Part shown: positions 17,021-24,981 of the stretch, in pieces
Numbering within the stretch: the stretch's first letter is position 1
Layout of the letters: the number at the start of each line of letters is the position of its first letter
From: Arthrobacter cryoconiti
GTDB lineage: Bacteria; Actinomycetota; Actinomycetes; Actinomycetales; Micrococcaceae
Length of the DNA stretch: 64,000 bases
NCBI RefSeq assembly: GCF_020905375.1
Contig: NZ_JAJJBU010000004.1
Location: forward strand, 62,001-126,000
Direction of reading: 5' to 3'
Translations under genes and position numbers: made by a program
The notes under the pieces: generated by a model
What the model was told of the DNA's origin: nothing
What the model saw: only the letters and a program-made list of their open reading frames with translations
Database searches by the model: none

Positions 17021-17689
17021 ATGAGCTCCCTGGAACATTCGCACCTGACCATGGTCAAAAAGAATGTCAGCCTGCGCGAGACCGTTACCCAAGCTCTCCG
17101 GGCTGCCGTCATCTCAGGCGAAATGAAGCCTGGCGAAGTGTATTCGGCGCCGACCCTAGGTAAGCGGTTTGGTGTTTCCCCCACCCCCGTTCGCGAAGCC
17201 ATGCTGGATCTGGCTAAAGAGGGACTGGTAGTTTCCTTGCCGAATAAAGGGTTTCGCGTCACGGAGGTTTCCGATGCGGACTTGGACGACATCACCGCCC
17301 TTCGACTATTGATTGAACCACCCACGGTTAGGGATGTAACTGCGCTCATCGACTCCGCCGGGTTGGTTCGACTACGTGAAATGGCGGACGCCATTGTCGA
17401 GTATGCCGGTGAGGGTGACTTGATTGCCTACACCGAAGCTGACCGTGCGTTCCACATCACCATCCTTGAGTACCGCGGAAACCGGAAACTCGTATCCTTG
17501 ATTTCGGATCTGCGCGCACACACGCGTCTGCTGGGTCTTGCGCCGCTGGCCGCCTCAGGAAAGCTGCGGGAAATGGCTTTGGAGCACGTGGAACTCGTTG
17601 ACTTGATAGGCGCCGGTAAAGCGAATGAAGCCCAGGCGCTAATGACCCGTCACATTGGGCACGTTCGTGGTGAATGGGCTAAGCACTGA
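17021..17689 (+). CDS. GntR-family (FCD/FadR subfamily) regulator of the hydroxyproline genes
   Basis: A 222-residue regulator: winged helix in the first 80 residues (LRETVTQALRAAVISGEMKP, RFGVSPTPVREAMLDLAKEG, LVVSLPNKGFRVTEVS) and a helical FCD ligand domain from about 95 (DITALRLLIEPPTV, ADRAFHITILEYRGNRKL, EHVELVDLIGAGKANEAQ). The ATG at 17021 has GGAGGAG upstream; the frame extends further but through operator C. Palindromes with TGT/ACA cores are typical FadR-type sites, and the four copies found here flank exactly the genes this protein would control. The ligand is probably a hydroxyproline or pathway intermediate. Confidence 0.9.
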   Translation: MSSLEHSHLTMVKKNVSLRETVTQALRAAVISGEMKPGEVYSAPTLGKRFGVSPTPVREAMLDLAKEGLVVSLPNKGFRVTEVSDADLDDITALRLLIEPPTVRDVTALIDSAGLVRLREMADAIVEYAGEGDLIAYTEADRAFHITILEYRGNRKLVSLISDLRAHTRLLGLAPLAASGKLREMALEHVELVDLIGAGKANEAQALMTRHIGHVRGEWAKH

Positions 17690-17767
17690 TACTTGAGCGA
17701 GCTGTTCGGGATTCAAGGGAACGGTTCGCGATCCAATTTGCCGCAAGGAAATGACGCCGGAGGCTCT

Positions 17768-19780
17768 TCAGCTGGTGACGAAGGGGACATGTGGACGGGA
17801 TGCGGCGCTGCTAGGCTCTGCGGTTTCCGGTTCATGCAGGGCTCGATTGATGGTGCGGCTGATGCATTGCTTAATCCACTTGGGATAGCTGGGTGCCCGG
17901 GTTTCATTGTTTAGGGGCGGATGGTATTTGCCGGACGGTGATCGCCATCCGACTCGCCCGTCGGGTGTGGTGCTGGGGGTCCAGCCACGGAGTTTGATGG
18001 CCGCACGACTAGGGTCGCGATCGGTGCGGTAACGGCCGTGTCGATCCTTGTCGTCTTTGAAGTGTTTGAGAATGTGGTGGCGTTTGCACGCAGGTCTACG
18101 ATTATCCGATGTGGACCTGCCGCCGTGGTCCCAGGAAGTGAGGTGGTCCAAATCGGTGTCCAGAACCGAGTTGGTGCAGCCGGGGAAATAGCAGCTGCCA
18201 GCTAGGGCGCGCAGAACAGCCTTCTCAACGTCGCGGCTCCGGTAGCGCTCCGGGTTCAAGTCCAGTGGTTTGTTGGACACGGGGTCGGTGAGAACACGCA
18301 GGAAAGTGCCACTATTGCCAAGGAGTTTGCGGGCGATCGATTCAGGGATAGGACCATAACCTGCCAGTTCTGCTGGTTCGTCAGTAATACCCAAGGCACC
18401 TAGGAACGGTACGGTGAGCAGGATCTGCGCTTCCGGGGAGGGTGGGTCCGCGATGACGGCGCCGTCGCGAATTGCATCCAACTGCTCAAGGTATTCCTGC
18501 AGTGGATCCTCTGGGATCCCGTCGACAATGCCGTCGACATAGCCTGAACCATCACTCGGTAGCGTCCCCACCAGTGGGCTATCACAGACCACGCCTACGA
18601 GTGGGCTCACGGTGCCGAAGTCCTGGCCCTCGGGAATGTGTTCGCTTCTATGCGCCCAATCCGGTACGACGCAGACCCCAAAATTCTCCGATGGCTCATT
18701 GTTGGGGGTTGGTGGGTCAAAAGGAGGGACGATGACGGAAGCGAATTCCTTTTCTGAAGGCGAGCGGTTGGGCCTTGGAGTGCTGATCTTTGAGGCCGTC
18801 GCCGTGGTGTCAGCTTTAGTCGGGAGGGGGTGTTGGCCTAGGAGGAGTGCCGCCGCGATGTCTACCCGAAGTTGGGACAGCGTCCGGTGCTCTCCAGCCC
18901 GGTGCTCTCCGCTGAGTCCGTTTTTACGGTGGTCGCCAGCTGCTTGGTACTTGAGGTTCCGGGCGCTGCGAGTGCAATTGACCCAGATGCCTTCAGCTGC
19001 CGGGGCTGGCAAATGCAGTGTCAGCCAAGACATCCCGTCCTTGCCGGGTTCAAGGATCATCTCACGCTTGGCATAGGCCAGTTTGGTACGAGTCACGAGG
19101 GATTCTGGATGGGTGGATTCCCTTGCCCGGCGTGCCTTTGACGCGAAGCCCGTGGCCGTCGTGTCAGGAGCCAAAGCGAGCAGGCGTTGCTCAAAACTGG
19201 CCGCCACGGCAGCGTCGAGACCGGGGGTCTCGGCCAAGATCGCTGACTCATCCATGATGATGACAGCATGTCGCCACGACAGCACACCGGCTTGTAGAGC
19301 TGTGTGCGTGTGCGGGTGACTAGCTATGAGTTCGGTGGACTGGTGGGCCAGGGCAGACGCAGTGCGCTCAGGCACACAAAGAGTGAGGGCAATGTCGGAA
19401 CAAGTGGAAGAATCACTGATCCCTGTCTGCCACTGATCCAATTCCAGAGCCACAGCTTCCAAGCGGGAAGCGCACATCATTCGATCCACCACGGAAGCCT
19501 TGCACGCGGCAGTAGCGTCCTCTAACCGTTTCAGTTCGGCCAACGTGGCAAGCGCGGCGTCATACACGCCTCGCGCCACAGAGACTATTGACGCAGGTAT
19601 TGGATCAGGCGTCGAGGCTGGCAAATATGCCGGTAGGCCGGTGAGGTCGGGATTGTCTGATCCGAAGGGTTCAATTGAAGGAAGAGCAATCGCGCGGATC
19701 ACCGAAGCCACATCGACCGCCGCCACATCGCCCGTAGCTTCAGTAGCCTGATCCAGCGGCATCCTCTCCCAATTGCTCAT
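17768..19780 (-). CDS. DUF222 / HNH endonuclease domain protein (13E12 repeat-family type)
   Basis: A 670-residue protein with an N-terminal DUF222 region (about 60-330: AAVASFEQRLLALAPDTTAT, LAYAKREMILEPGKDGMSWL), a Pro/Ser-rich variable middle, and a C-terminal HNH motif with CYFPGCTNSVLDTDLDHL and RRPACKRHHILKHF. These proteins occur in many dispersed copies in actinobacteria and behave as a mobile, SOS-linked family; their true activity is unclear. It is antisense to the hydroxyproline genes and splits them. Its upstream region is AT-rich and carries a LexA-type box at 19824-19837. ATG start at 19780. Confidence 0.88.
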   Translation of the reverse strand: MSNWERMPLDQATEATGDVAAVDVASVIRAIALPSIEPFGSDNPDLTGLPAYLPASTPDPIPASIVSVARGVYDAALATLAELKRLEDATAACKASVVDRMMCASRLEAVALELDQWQTGISDSSTCSDIALTLCVPERTASALAHQSTELIASHPHTHTALQAGVLSWRHAVIIMDESAILAETPGLDAAVAASFEQRLLALAPDTTATGFASKARRARESTHPESLVTRTKLAYAKREMILEPGKDGMSWLTLHLPAPAAEGIWVNCTRSARNLKYQAAGDHRKNGLSGEHRAGEHRTLSQLRVDIAAALLLGQHPLPTKADTTATASKISTPRPNRSPSEKEFASVIVPPFDPPTPNNEPSENFGVCVVPDWAHRSEHIPEGQDFGTVSPLVGVVCDSPLVGTLPSDGSGYVDGIVDGIPEDPLQEYLEQLDAIRDGAVIADPPSPEAQILLTVPFLGALGITDEPAELAGYGPIPESIARKLLGNSGTFLRVLTDPVSNKPLDLNPERYRSRDVEKAVLRALAGSCYFPGCTNSVLDTDLDHLTSWDHGGRSTSDNRRPACKRHHILKHFKDDKDRHGRYRTDRDPSRAAIKLRGWTPSTTPDGRVGWRSPSGKYHPPLNNETRAPSYPKWIKQCISRTINRALHEPETAEPSSAASRPHVPFVTS

Positions 19781-19823
19781 ATTGTCATTTTATCAAAATA
19801 GTATTCATTTAGATACAGTTATA

Positions 19824-19837
19824 CGAACATTAGTTCT
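19824..19837. promoter_or_regulatory. LexA (SOS) box upstream of the DUF222/HNH gene
   Basis: CGAACATTAGTTCT matches the actinobacterial SOS box pattern GAAC-N4-GTTC exactly in both half sites. It ends 44 bp upstream of the DUF222 start, with TATAAC (complement of 19818-19823) adjoining as a possible -10. The 264-bp gap 19781-20044 otherwise holds only AT-rich promoter DNA and, at its right end, operator D. Confidence 0.7.
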
Positions 19838-20021
19838 AATAATTCCGACGCGCTCTCCTCACTATTATTCGTGGCACGTGAGCAGGGTGAAGAGGTAAAT
19901 CGCTTAGCGATGGTTTTGGGCGATGGCCCCGGGTAGCAGCCTCGAAGCATGGCGTCAGCCTCATCTTTTGGTGGTAGTGGCCGGATGCCAACTCCGAGGA
20001 GGAAAGTCCTTTTCTGAACGG

Positions 20022-20040
20022 GTAGTGTGTGACATACTAC
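20022..20040. promoter_or_regulatory. Operator copy D of the hydroxyproline regulon, abutting a probable leaderless start
   Basis: GTAGTGTGTGACATACTAC: arms GTAGT/ACTAC are perfectly complementary, core TGT-G-ACA. It ends 4 bp before the dehydrogenase ATG (20045). CATACT (20033-20038) is a plausible -10 inside it, placing transcription start at about the ATG. No Shine-Dalgarno sequence lies between. Confidence 0.72.
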
Positions 20041-20044
20041 AGAT

Positions 20045-21214
20045 ATGAGCCTTCCCCAATCCGTTGACGTTGTGGTCATCGGCGCTGGTGCCGTCGGTGC
20101 GGCTTGCGCGTACTTTGCCGCGAAATCGGGACTGAAGGTCGCGGTCGTAGATAAGGGCGCCATTGCCAGCGGTACGTCAAGTGCGTGTGAGGGCAACATT
20201 TTGGTTTCTGACAAGGAAGCCGGGCCGGAACTGACGCTTGCTCAATACTCGCAGTCGTTATGGCGCGGTGAGCTAGCAGAATTCGGGCGCCTGTGGGAAT
20301 TTGAGTCCAAGGGCGGCTTGGTGGTTTCGGCGAAGCCCGGAACGCAAGCCAACTTGACGCAGCTGGCAAGCCGACAGCGTGCCTGCGGGATCGACGTCGA
20401 ACTTGTTCACGCGGATTATTTACATGACTTTGAACCCCGCCTCAACCCGGATATGGTCGGCGGCGCCTACTATTCGCAGGACGCTCAGGTTCAGCCAACT
20501 TTGGCGGCCGCCCACCTGCTCCGTCTGGCTCGAGGGATGGGAGCAACCGTGCACCCCGGCATGCGGGTCACCGGTTTTATCAGGAGCGGGGAAACTGTCA
20601 CGGGAACGGTCACGGACCGAGGCACCATTTTCGCCAAGGCCGTTGTCAATGCCGCCGGGACGTGGGGCGGGGTCATTGCGGAACTAGCTAATGTCAACGT
20701 TCCAGTTCTGCCTCGCAAGGGTTATGTCATGGTGACCGAGCCGCTTCCCTTACTTGTTCGCCATAAAGTGTATGCGGCCGAATATGTGGACAATGTGGCA
20801 AGTTCGGATGCGGGCTTGCAGACCTCTCCAGTCGTGGAGGGGACCGGTGGCGGGACTATCCTGATCGGTTCCAGCCGGGAACGTGTGGGCTTCGATAAAT
20901 CGTTCAGCGTCTTCGTGCTCGCGGAGATGGCACGCAAGGCGATAACGCTGTTCCCGTTCCTGCGGGACGTGAAGGCCCTGCGCAGCTATTCCGGGTTCCG
21001 GCCGTACTGCCCAGATCATTTGCCCGTCATCGGACCGGACCCGCGCGCGCCGGGCATGTGGCATGCGTGCGGCCACGAAGGCGCCGGAATTGGGCTCTCC
21101 GTGGGCACAGGTGCTCTGATAGCTGCATCGCTGACTGGGGCAAAAACCGACATGGATCTAGCGCCGTTTGCCCCTGAACGCTTCGAAAATCAGATGGAGG
21201 CAGCTCATGACTGA
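20045..21214 (+). CDS. FAD-dependent D-amino-acid-oxidase-like subunit, probable D-hydroxyproline dehydrogenase (catalytic subunit)
   Basis: A 389-residue DAO-family flavoprotein: the GAGAVGAACAYFAAKSGLKV dinucleotide fold at residues 12-31, a DKGAIASGTSSACEGNIL flavin loop, and a C-terminal FAD segment GHEGAGIGLSVGTG. Together with the next two genes it matches the three-subunit (alpha/beta/gamma) D-hydroxyproline dehydrogenase arrangement known from Pseudomonas, which oxidises cis-4-hydroxy-D-proline to 1-pyrroline-4-hydroxy-2-carboxylate. It is the first gene of a tightly overlapping operon under operator D. Glycine or opine oxidase-like alternatives share this architecture; context decides. 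Confidence 0.86.
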   Translation: MSLPQSVDVVVIGAGAVGAACAYFAAKSGLKVAVVDKGAIASGTSSACEGNILVSDKEAGPELTLAQYSQSLWRGELAEFGRLWEFESKGGLVVSAKPGTQANLTQLASRQRACGIDVELVHADYLHDFEPRLNPDMVGGAYYSQDAQVQPTLAAAHLLRLARGMGATVHPGMRVTGFIRSGETVTGTVTDRGTIFAKAVVNAAGTWGGVIAELANVNVPVLPRKGYVMVTEPLPLLVRHKVYAAEYVDNVASSDAGLQTSPVVEGTGGGTILIGSSRERVGFDKSFSVFVLAEMARKAITLFPFLRDVKALRSYSGFRPYCPDHLPVIGPDPRAPGMWHACGHEGAGIGLSVGTGALIAASLTGAKTDMDLAPFAPERFENQMEAAHD

Positions 21215-21533
21215 ATTGCACTTGACCCTTGACGGTGCGCCTATGTCCGCGCGGCCGGGACAAACCGTCGGTGCAGCACTGAGCGATGCCGGCATTACCT
21301 CCTGGCGTACTACTCGCATGGGTGGGCGGCCCCGCGGGTTGTTTTGCGGCATTGGTGTATGTTTTGACTGCCTCATAACGGCCGACGGCGTGCCCAACCA
21401 GCGCGCTTGTCTCATCCCCGCCCGGGCGGGCATGGCCTTAGAGACAGGTCATGCTGGTGCTGGCCTGGCCGGCGACAGCTGGGCCGAGATGGAAGGCGGG
21501 AGTGCCCCCGCGGCTGGGAGTGGAGATTCATGA
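21207..21533 (+). CDS. 2Fe-2S ferredoxin-like small subunit of the D-hydroxyproline dehydrogenase
   Basis: A 108-residue Fer2-type protein with C47, C52, C55 and C68 in CGIGVCFDC...RAC spacing, the plant-type 2Fe-2S pattern found in the small subunits of opine/sarcosine/hydroxyproline oxidase complexes. The start is the ATG at 21207, overlapping the catalytic subunit by 8 bp; the frame opens earlier (21168) but that is inside the previous gene. It overlaps the next gene by 4 bp. Its role is electron transfer between the two flavoprotein subunits. A short Gly/Ala-rich tail follows the domain. Confidence 0.87.
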   Translation: MTELHLTLDGAPMSARPGQTVGAALSDAGITSWRTTRMGGRPRGLFCGIGVCFDCLITADGVPNQRACLIPARAGMALETGHAGAGLAGDSWAEMEGGSAPAAGSGDS

Positions 21534-23464
21534 GTGACTCCACGAGCGTGTGCGTAAGCAAGAATTTTGATGTTGCCGTGGTGGGTGCCGGACCCGCAGG
21601 TTTGTCGGCAGCGGTTCACGGGGCAGAACATGGTCTCCGAGTAGTCCTGATTGACTCGAACTCTCAGCCAGGCGGTCAATTTTGGCGTCATGGCGAGGAA
21701 TCTGAGGCAGCATCAGATGGCTCAGGTCACCACGACTGGAAACGCTTTGCTGACATGCGAGCCAGGCTCTATAAGGCGGAGTCTCGTGGAAACGTTCTCT
21801 ATCTACGTAACACCATGGTGTGGCTCATTGAAACCGCTAATGGAGCTACGACGCTTCGATTGTCCCCGACGTCTGACGTCTACCCAGCTAGCAGGCCGGG
21901 TGTTGGGACAGAGCCGGGGAGTGATAAAACGCCGGATCCGGGCGGTGTGTCAGGGGCAGCCGGCACGTGGGGTGAAGGAACAGTGTCGGAATCGGCCGAA
22001 GGTTTGCACCTGGTCTCTGCTAATTGGGCAATTCTGTGCCCCGGAGGTTACGACCGCCAGCTGCCCATCCCAGGTTGGGATCTTCCCGGCGTTATGGCAG
22101 CGGGCGGCGTCCAGGCATTGCTGAAAAGCAGCGGAACAGCAGTTGGCAAGGTTGCTGTTGTGGCGGGAACGGGACCTTTCCTGCTGCCCGTTGCCACAGG
22201 GCTCGCGAAAGCCGGAGTGAAAGTTGCGGCGATTTGCGAAGCCAATAGTCCTACCGGATGGTTGCGGAACCTCCGTGGCGCCATCAGGGCACCAGGGAAG
22301 GCCCTCGAGGGTGGTGAATATGCGGTGCAGCTACTGAAGCACCGAATTTCATACAAGGTGCGTACTGCCGTTACGGAAATTCATGGTCGTGAACGGGTGG
22401 AATCGGTGACTCTGTCGAAGCTCGACGCAGACGGGGAAGTGGTGCCAAAAACTGGGCGACGCGTAGCGTGTGATGTGGTGGCGCTTGGCTGGGGTTTCAC
22501 TCCCCAGCTGGATCTAGTGCTGGCCGCAGGAGGCAAAACGGACGTTGACGTCGACGGTTCTTTGATTGCCGTGGTGGACGTGCGGCTGAGAACTTCGGTG
22601 CCTGGGATCAGTGTTGCCGGCGAGGCAACCGGCGTGGGTGGAGCCGCCATGGCGGTTTTGGAAGGCGAGCTGGCCGCTCTTGACGCCGCACTCTGCATTG
22701 CTGGAGAAGCTGGAGAAGCTGGAGAAGCTGGAGAAGCTGGGGAGTCTGGGCGAGCCTGGCTGGCCGGCCCGGAAGCTGCAGCTCTGGAGAAGCGCATCAT
22801 CGTTCTGCAACGCGATCGTGCCCGCTTGCGTGCTTTCGCAGTGGCAATGCACCTCGCCAACCCCGTCCCCGTCCGCTGGACAAGCTGGCTGACGCCGGAC
22901 ACGATTGTGTGCCGTTGCGAAGAGGTGAGTTATGGGGCTTTGTGTGCTGCTCACACAGAGCTGGGGGCTGCCGACGCGCGGAGTCTGAAATCGTTCGCCC
23001 GGCCCGGCATGGGTTGGTGTCAAGGAAGAGTTTGCGGATTCGCCACTTCTGAAATAGCTGCAGACTTTGCCGCTTGTGGCGACGGGCCACCGACGTCAAA
23101 CCGTGAAGGTGCCACCCGAGGTAGCTTCAACGGTATCCCCAGCTCAGCCAAAGTAGAACGAGCAGAGAAGCCTGGACGCTCAGCCAAAGTAGAACGCGCA
23201 GAGAAGCCTGGACGCTCAGCCAAAGTAGAACGCGCAGAGAAGCTTGGACGCTCAGCCGAACCTGGACGCCCCGCAAAAGTAGAACGCCCACGCGCATCCG
23301 CCGCTGACGTGCGTTCCATGGCTAAGCGCACTCTCATCGCACCCATAAGTTTGGGGACGTTGGCCGATCTTGAGTGTTCACGAGGACCGACAGCCCCTAT
23401 ACCCGCCGAACCGACATCAACCTTTGACGAACCATCCACCTCCGACGAAGGGCTAGCAACATGA
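21530..23464 (+). CDS. NAD(P)/FAD-dependent oxidoreductase subunit of the D-hydroxyproline dehydrogenase, with repeat-expanded linkers
   Basis: A 644-residue flavoprotein. N-terminal FAD motif GAGPAGLSAAVHGAEHGLRV (from about residue 16), a second nucleotide motif VAVVAGTGPFLLPVATGLAK near 210, and a C-terminal BFD-like iron-sulfur domain with CRCEEVSYGAL and GMGWCQGRVCG. The family tail (RTLIAPISLGTLADL) is displaced by a linker with a three-fold 12-residue repeat (AKVERAEKPGRS), and a GEA repeat interrupts about residue 395. Relatives are roughly 450-500 residues, so this one is enlarged by low-complexity inserts. The ATG at 21530 overlaps the small-subunit stop; the frame reaches 21407 but inside that gene. 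Confidence 0.86.
   Translation: MSDSTSVCVSKNFDVAVVGAGPAGLSAAVHGAEHGLRVVLIDSNSQPGGQFWRHGEESEAASDGSGHHDWKRFADMRARLYKAESRGNVLYLRNTMVWLIETANGATTLRLSPTSDVYPASRPGVGTEPGSDKTPDPGGVSGAAGTWGEGTVSESAEGLHLVSANWAILCPGGYDRQLPIPGWDLPGVMAAGGVQALLKSSGTAVGKVAVVAGTGPFLLPVATGLAKAGVKVAAICEANSPTGWLRNLRGAIRAPGKALEGGEYAVQLLKHRISYKVRTAVTEIHGRERVESVTLSKLDADGEVVPKTGRRVACDVVALGWGFTPQLDLVLAAGGKTDVDVDGSLIAVVDVRLRTSVPGISVAGEATGVGGAAMAVLEGELAALDAALCIAGEAGEAGEAGEAGESGRAWLAGPEAAALEKRIIVLQRDRARLRAFAVAMHLANPVPVRWTSWLTPDTIVCRCEEVSYGALCAAHTELGAADARSLKSFARPGMGWCQGRVCGFATSEIAADFAACGDGPPTSNREGATRGSFNGIPSSAKVERAEKPGRSAKVERAEKPGRSAKVERAEKLGRSAEPGRPAKVERPRASAADVRSMAKRTLIAPISLGTLADLECSRGPTAPIPAEPTSTFDEPSTSDEGLAT
22703..22747 (+). repeat. 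9-bp tandem repeat inside the oxidoreductase gene
   Basis: Four perfect copies of GGAGAAGCT (22703-22738) and one degenerate copy, encoding Gly-Glu-Ala units. The reading frame is kept. It sits between the second nucleotide-binding region and the BFD-like domain. Confidence 0.9.
23144..23251 (+). repeat. 36-bp tandem repeat inside the oxidoreductase gene
   Basis: Three near-identical 36-bp units begin at 23144, 23180 and 23216, followed by a rearranged fourth. Each encodes 12 residues of the type SAKVERAEKPGR, a highly charged, probably unstructured linker. The differences are single bases (one synonymous, one Pro to Leu). Confidence 0.9.
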
Positions 23465-24918
23465 GCGCTATCGACACAACAACCAACGCGGAACTTGAAA
23501 CTATCCTTGCCGCCTCTGACACCGCCGCCACACAGTGGGCGAAACGTCCAGCGACGAAGCGTGCTGAGGCCCTGACGTCGATGGCTGACGCGTTGGATGC
23601 CGCTGCCAGTGAGCTTGTCCCGATAGCTCAAGAGGAATCCAATTTGCCAGAAGGCAGGCTCAGCGGTGAGCTTAAGCGCACCACGTTCCAACTGCGTCTC
23701 TTTGCAGAGCTACTGACCGATGGCGGTTTCCTCGACGCCCGGATCGATCACGCCGATCAAGCGTGGCCCATGGGTGCCCGGCCCGACATCCGCCGTGTTT
23801 TGGAGCCGCTGGGTCCAGTGCTCGTTTTTGCGGCCAGCAATTTCCCGTTCGCCTTTAGCGTCGCTGGTGGGGACACTTGTTCAGCGCTCGCCGCCGGTTG
23901 CTCGGTAGTGGTCAAGGCACATCCCGGGCACCCACGTCTGTCCTCCGCCGTCGGGCGAGTAGCAGCGCAGGCACTTACTCAGGCTGGAGCGCCGGCCGGC
24001 CTGCTGCAACTGGTCTTTGGCACCCAAGTGGGCAAGGACGCGTTGTTGGATCCTCGCATCAAGGCCGGGGCGTTCACCGGGTCCATCCCTGGCGGCCGGG
24101 CCCTCTTTGACCTGGCAAATTCCCGCCCTGAACCAATCCCGTTTTATGGCGAGCTGGGAAGCGTGAATCCGGTCTTTGTCACAGCGGCCGCAGCGGCAGT
24201 CAGGGGTTCACAGATTGTTGCTGAGTTCGTAGCGTCTTACACGATGGGAGCCGGACAGTTCTGCACCAAGCCAGGTATTTTGCTGATCCCAGCGGCATCT
24301 TCCATGCTGGCGGAACTGGCCACTACGGCACGCCCCGACGCCGCCAAGTTGCTCAATGACCGTATCCAATTCGGTTACACGGAATCACTTGGCACTCTCC
24401 GCGGGCACAGCGCGGTGACTCCTTTGGGCGCCACGGAGGGTACAGTGGCGTCCCCTCCCGCCCCTGCTTTGAATGCCACATCCGCTGCGGAGATCTTGGC
24501 GGATCCCGCAGGCCTCATCACGGAGTGCTTCGGCCCCTCGGCCCTGGTGGCCACGTATGAATCCGAGGAGGAACTGTTGGCAGTAGCCCGCGCACTGGAT
24601 GGACAGCTAACTGCCACCATTCAGGGCGAAGAAGCGGATGAGGTTGCCCCGGAACTGGTACGCATACTGGCGACGAAGGCAGGACGTGTTTTATGGAACC
24701 AATGGCCCACGGGAGTCTCGGTCACCTACGCCCAGCAACATGGCGGCCCGTATCCGGCAACCACGGCACCCACCACCACCTCAGTAGGGACGGCCGGGAT
24801 TACCCGTTTCCTGCGCCCGGTTGCTTACCAGGGTTTTCCGTCCTATCTCCTCCCGGCAGCCTTGCAGGACGCCAACCCGCTAGGCGTGCCACAGCGCATC
24901 AACGGCCAGCTTGCCTAA
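23461..24918 (+). CDS. Aldehyde dehydrogenase, probable 2-oxoglutarate semialdehyde (2,5-dioxovalerate) dehydrogenase
   Basis: A 485-residue aldehyde dehydrogenase with the catalytic cysteine C268 in GAGQFCTKPG, the general-base region PFYGELGSVNPVF (Glu), and the cofactor segment VVVKAHPGHP. The N-terminus (AATQWAKRPATKRAEALTSM) and length fit the NADP-type ketoglutarate semialdehyde dehydrogenases of hydroxyproline and sugar-acid pathways. It would make 2-oxoglutarate from the product of the DapA-like deaminase, closing the pathway. It overlaps the oxidoreductase by 4 bp. Substrate assignment is by context. Confidence 0.87.
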   Translation: MSAIDTTTNAELETILAASDTAATQWAKRPATKRAEALTSMADALDAAASELVPIAQEESNLPEGRLSGELKRTTFQLRLFAELLTDGGFLDARIDHADQAWPMGARPDIRRVLEPLGPVLVFAASNFPFAFSVAGGDTCSALAAGCSVVVKAHPGHPRLSSAVGRVAAQALTQAGAPAGLLQLVFGTQVGKDALLDPRIKAGAFTGSIPGGRALFDLANSRPEPIPFYGELGSVNPVFVTAAAAAVRGSQIVAEFVASYTMGAGQFCTKPGILLIPAASSMLAELATTARPDAAKLLNDRIQFGYTESLGTLRGHSAVTPLGATEGTVASPPAPALNATSAAEILADPAGLITECFGPSALVATYESEEELLAVARALDGQLTATIQGEEADEVAPELVRILATKAGRVLWNQWPTGVSVTYAQQHGGPYPATTAPTTTSVGTAGITRFLRPVAYQGFPSYLLPAALQDANPLGVPQRINGQLA

Positions 24919-24981
24919 CTGATGCCGGGAGCCCTGGATGTAGAAACAAAAAATACAAAAGCACAAAAGAAAGTGAAGCAC

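Noticed and set aside
19804-19812. TTCATTTAG, a half of the TetR palindrome, upstream of the DUF222 gene
   Set aside because: Only one half-site is present in AT-rich DNA; no mirrored arm, so probably chance.
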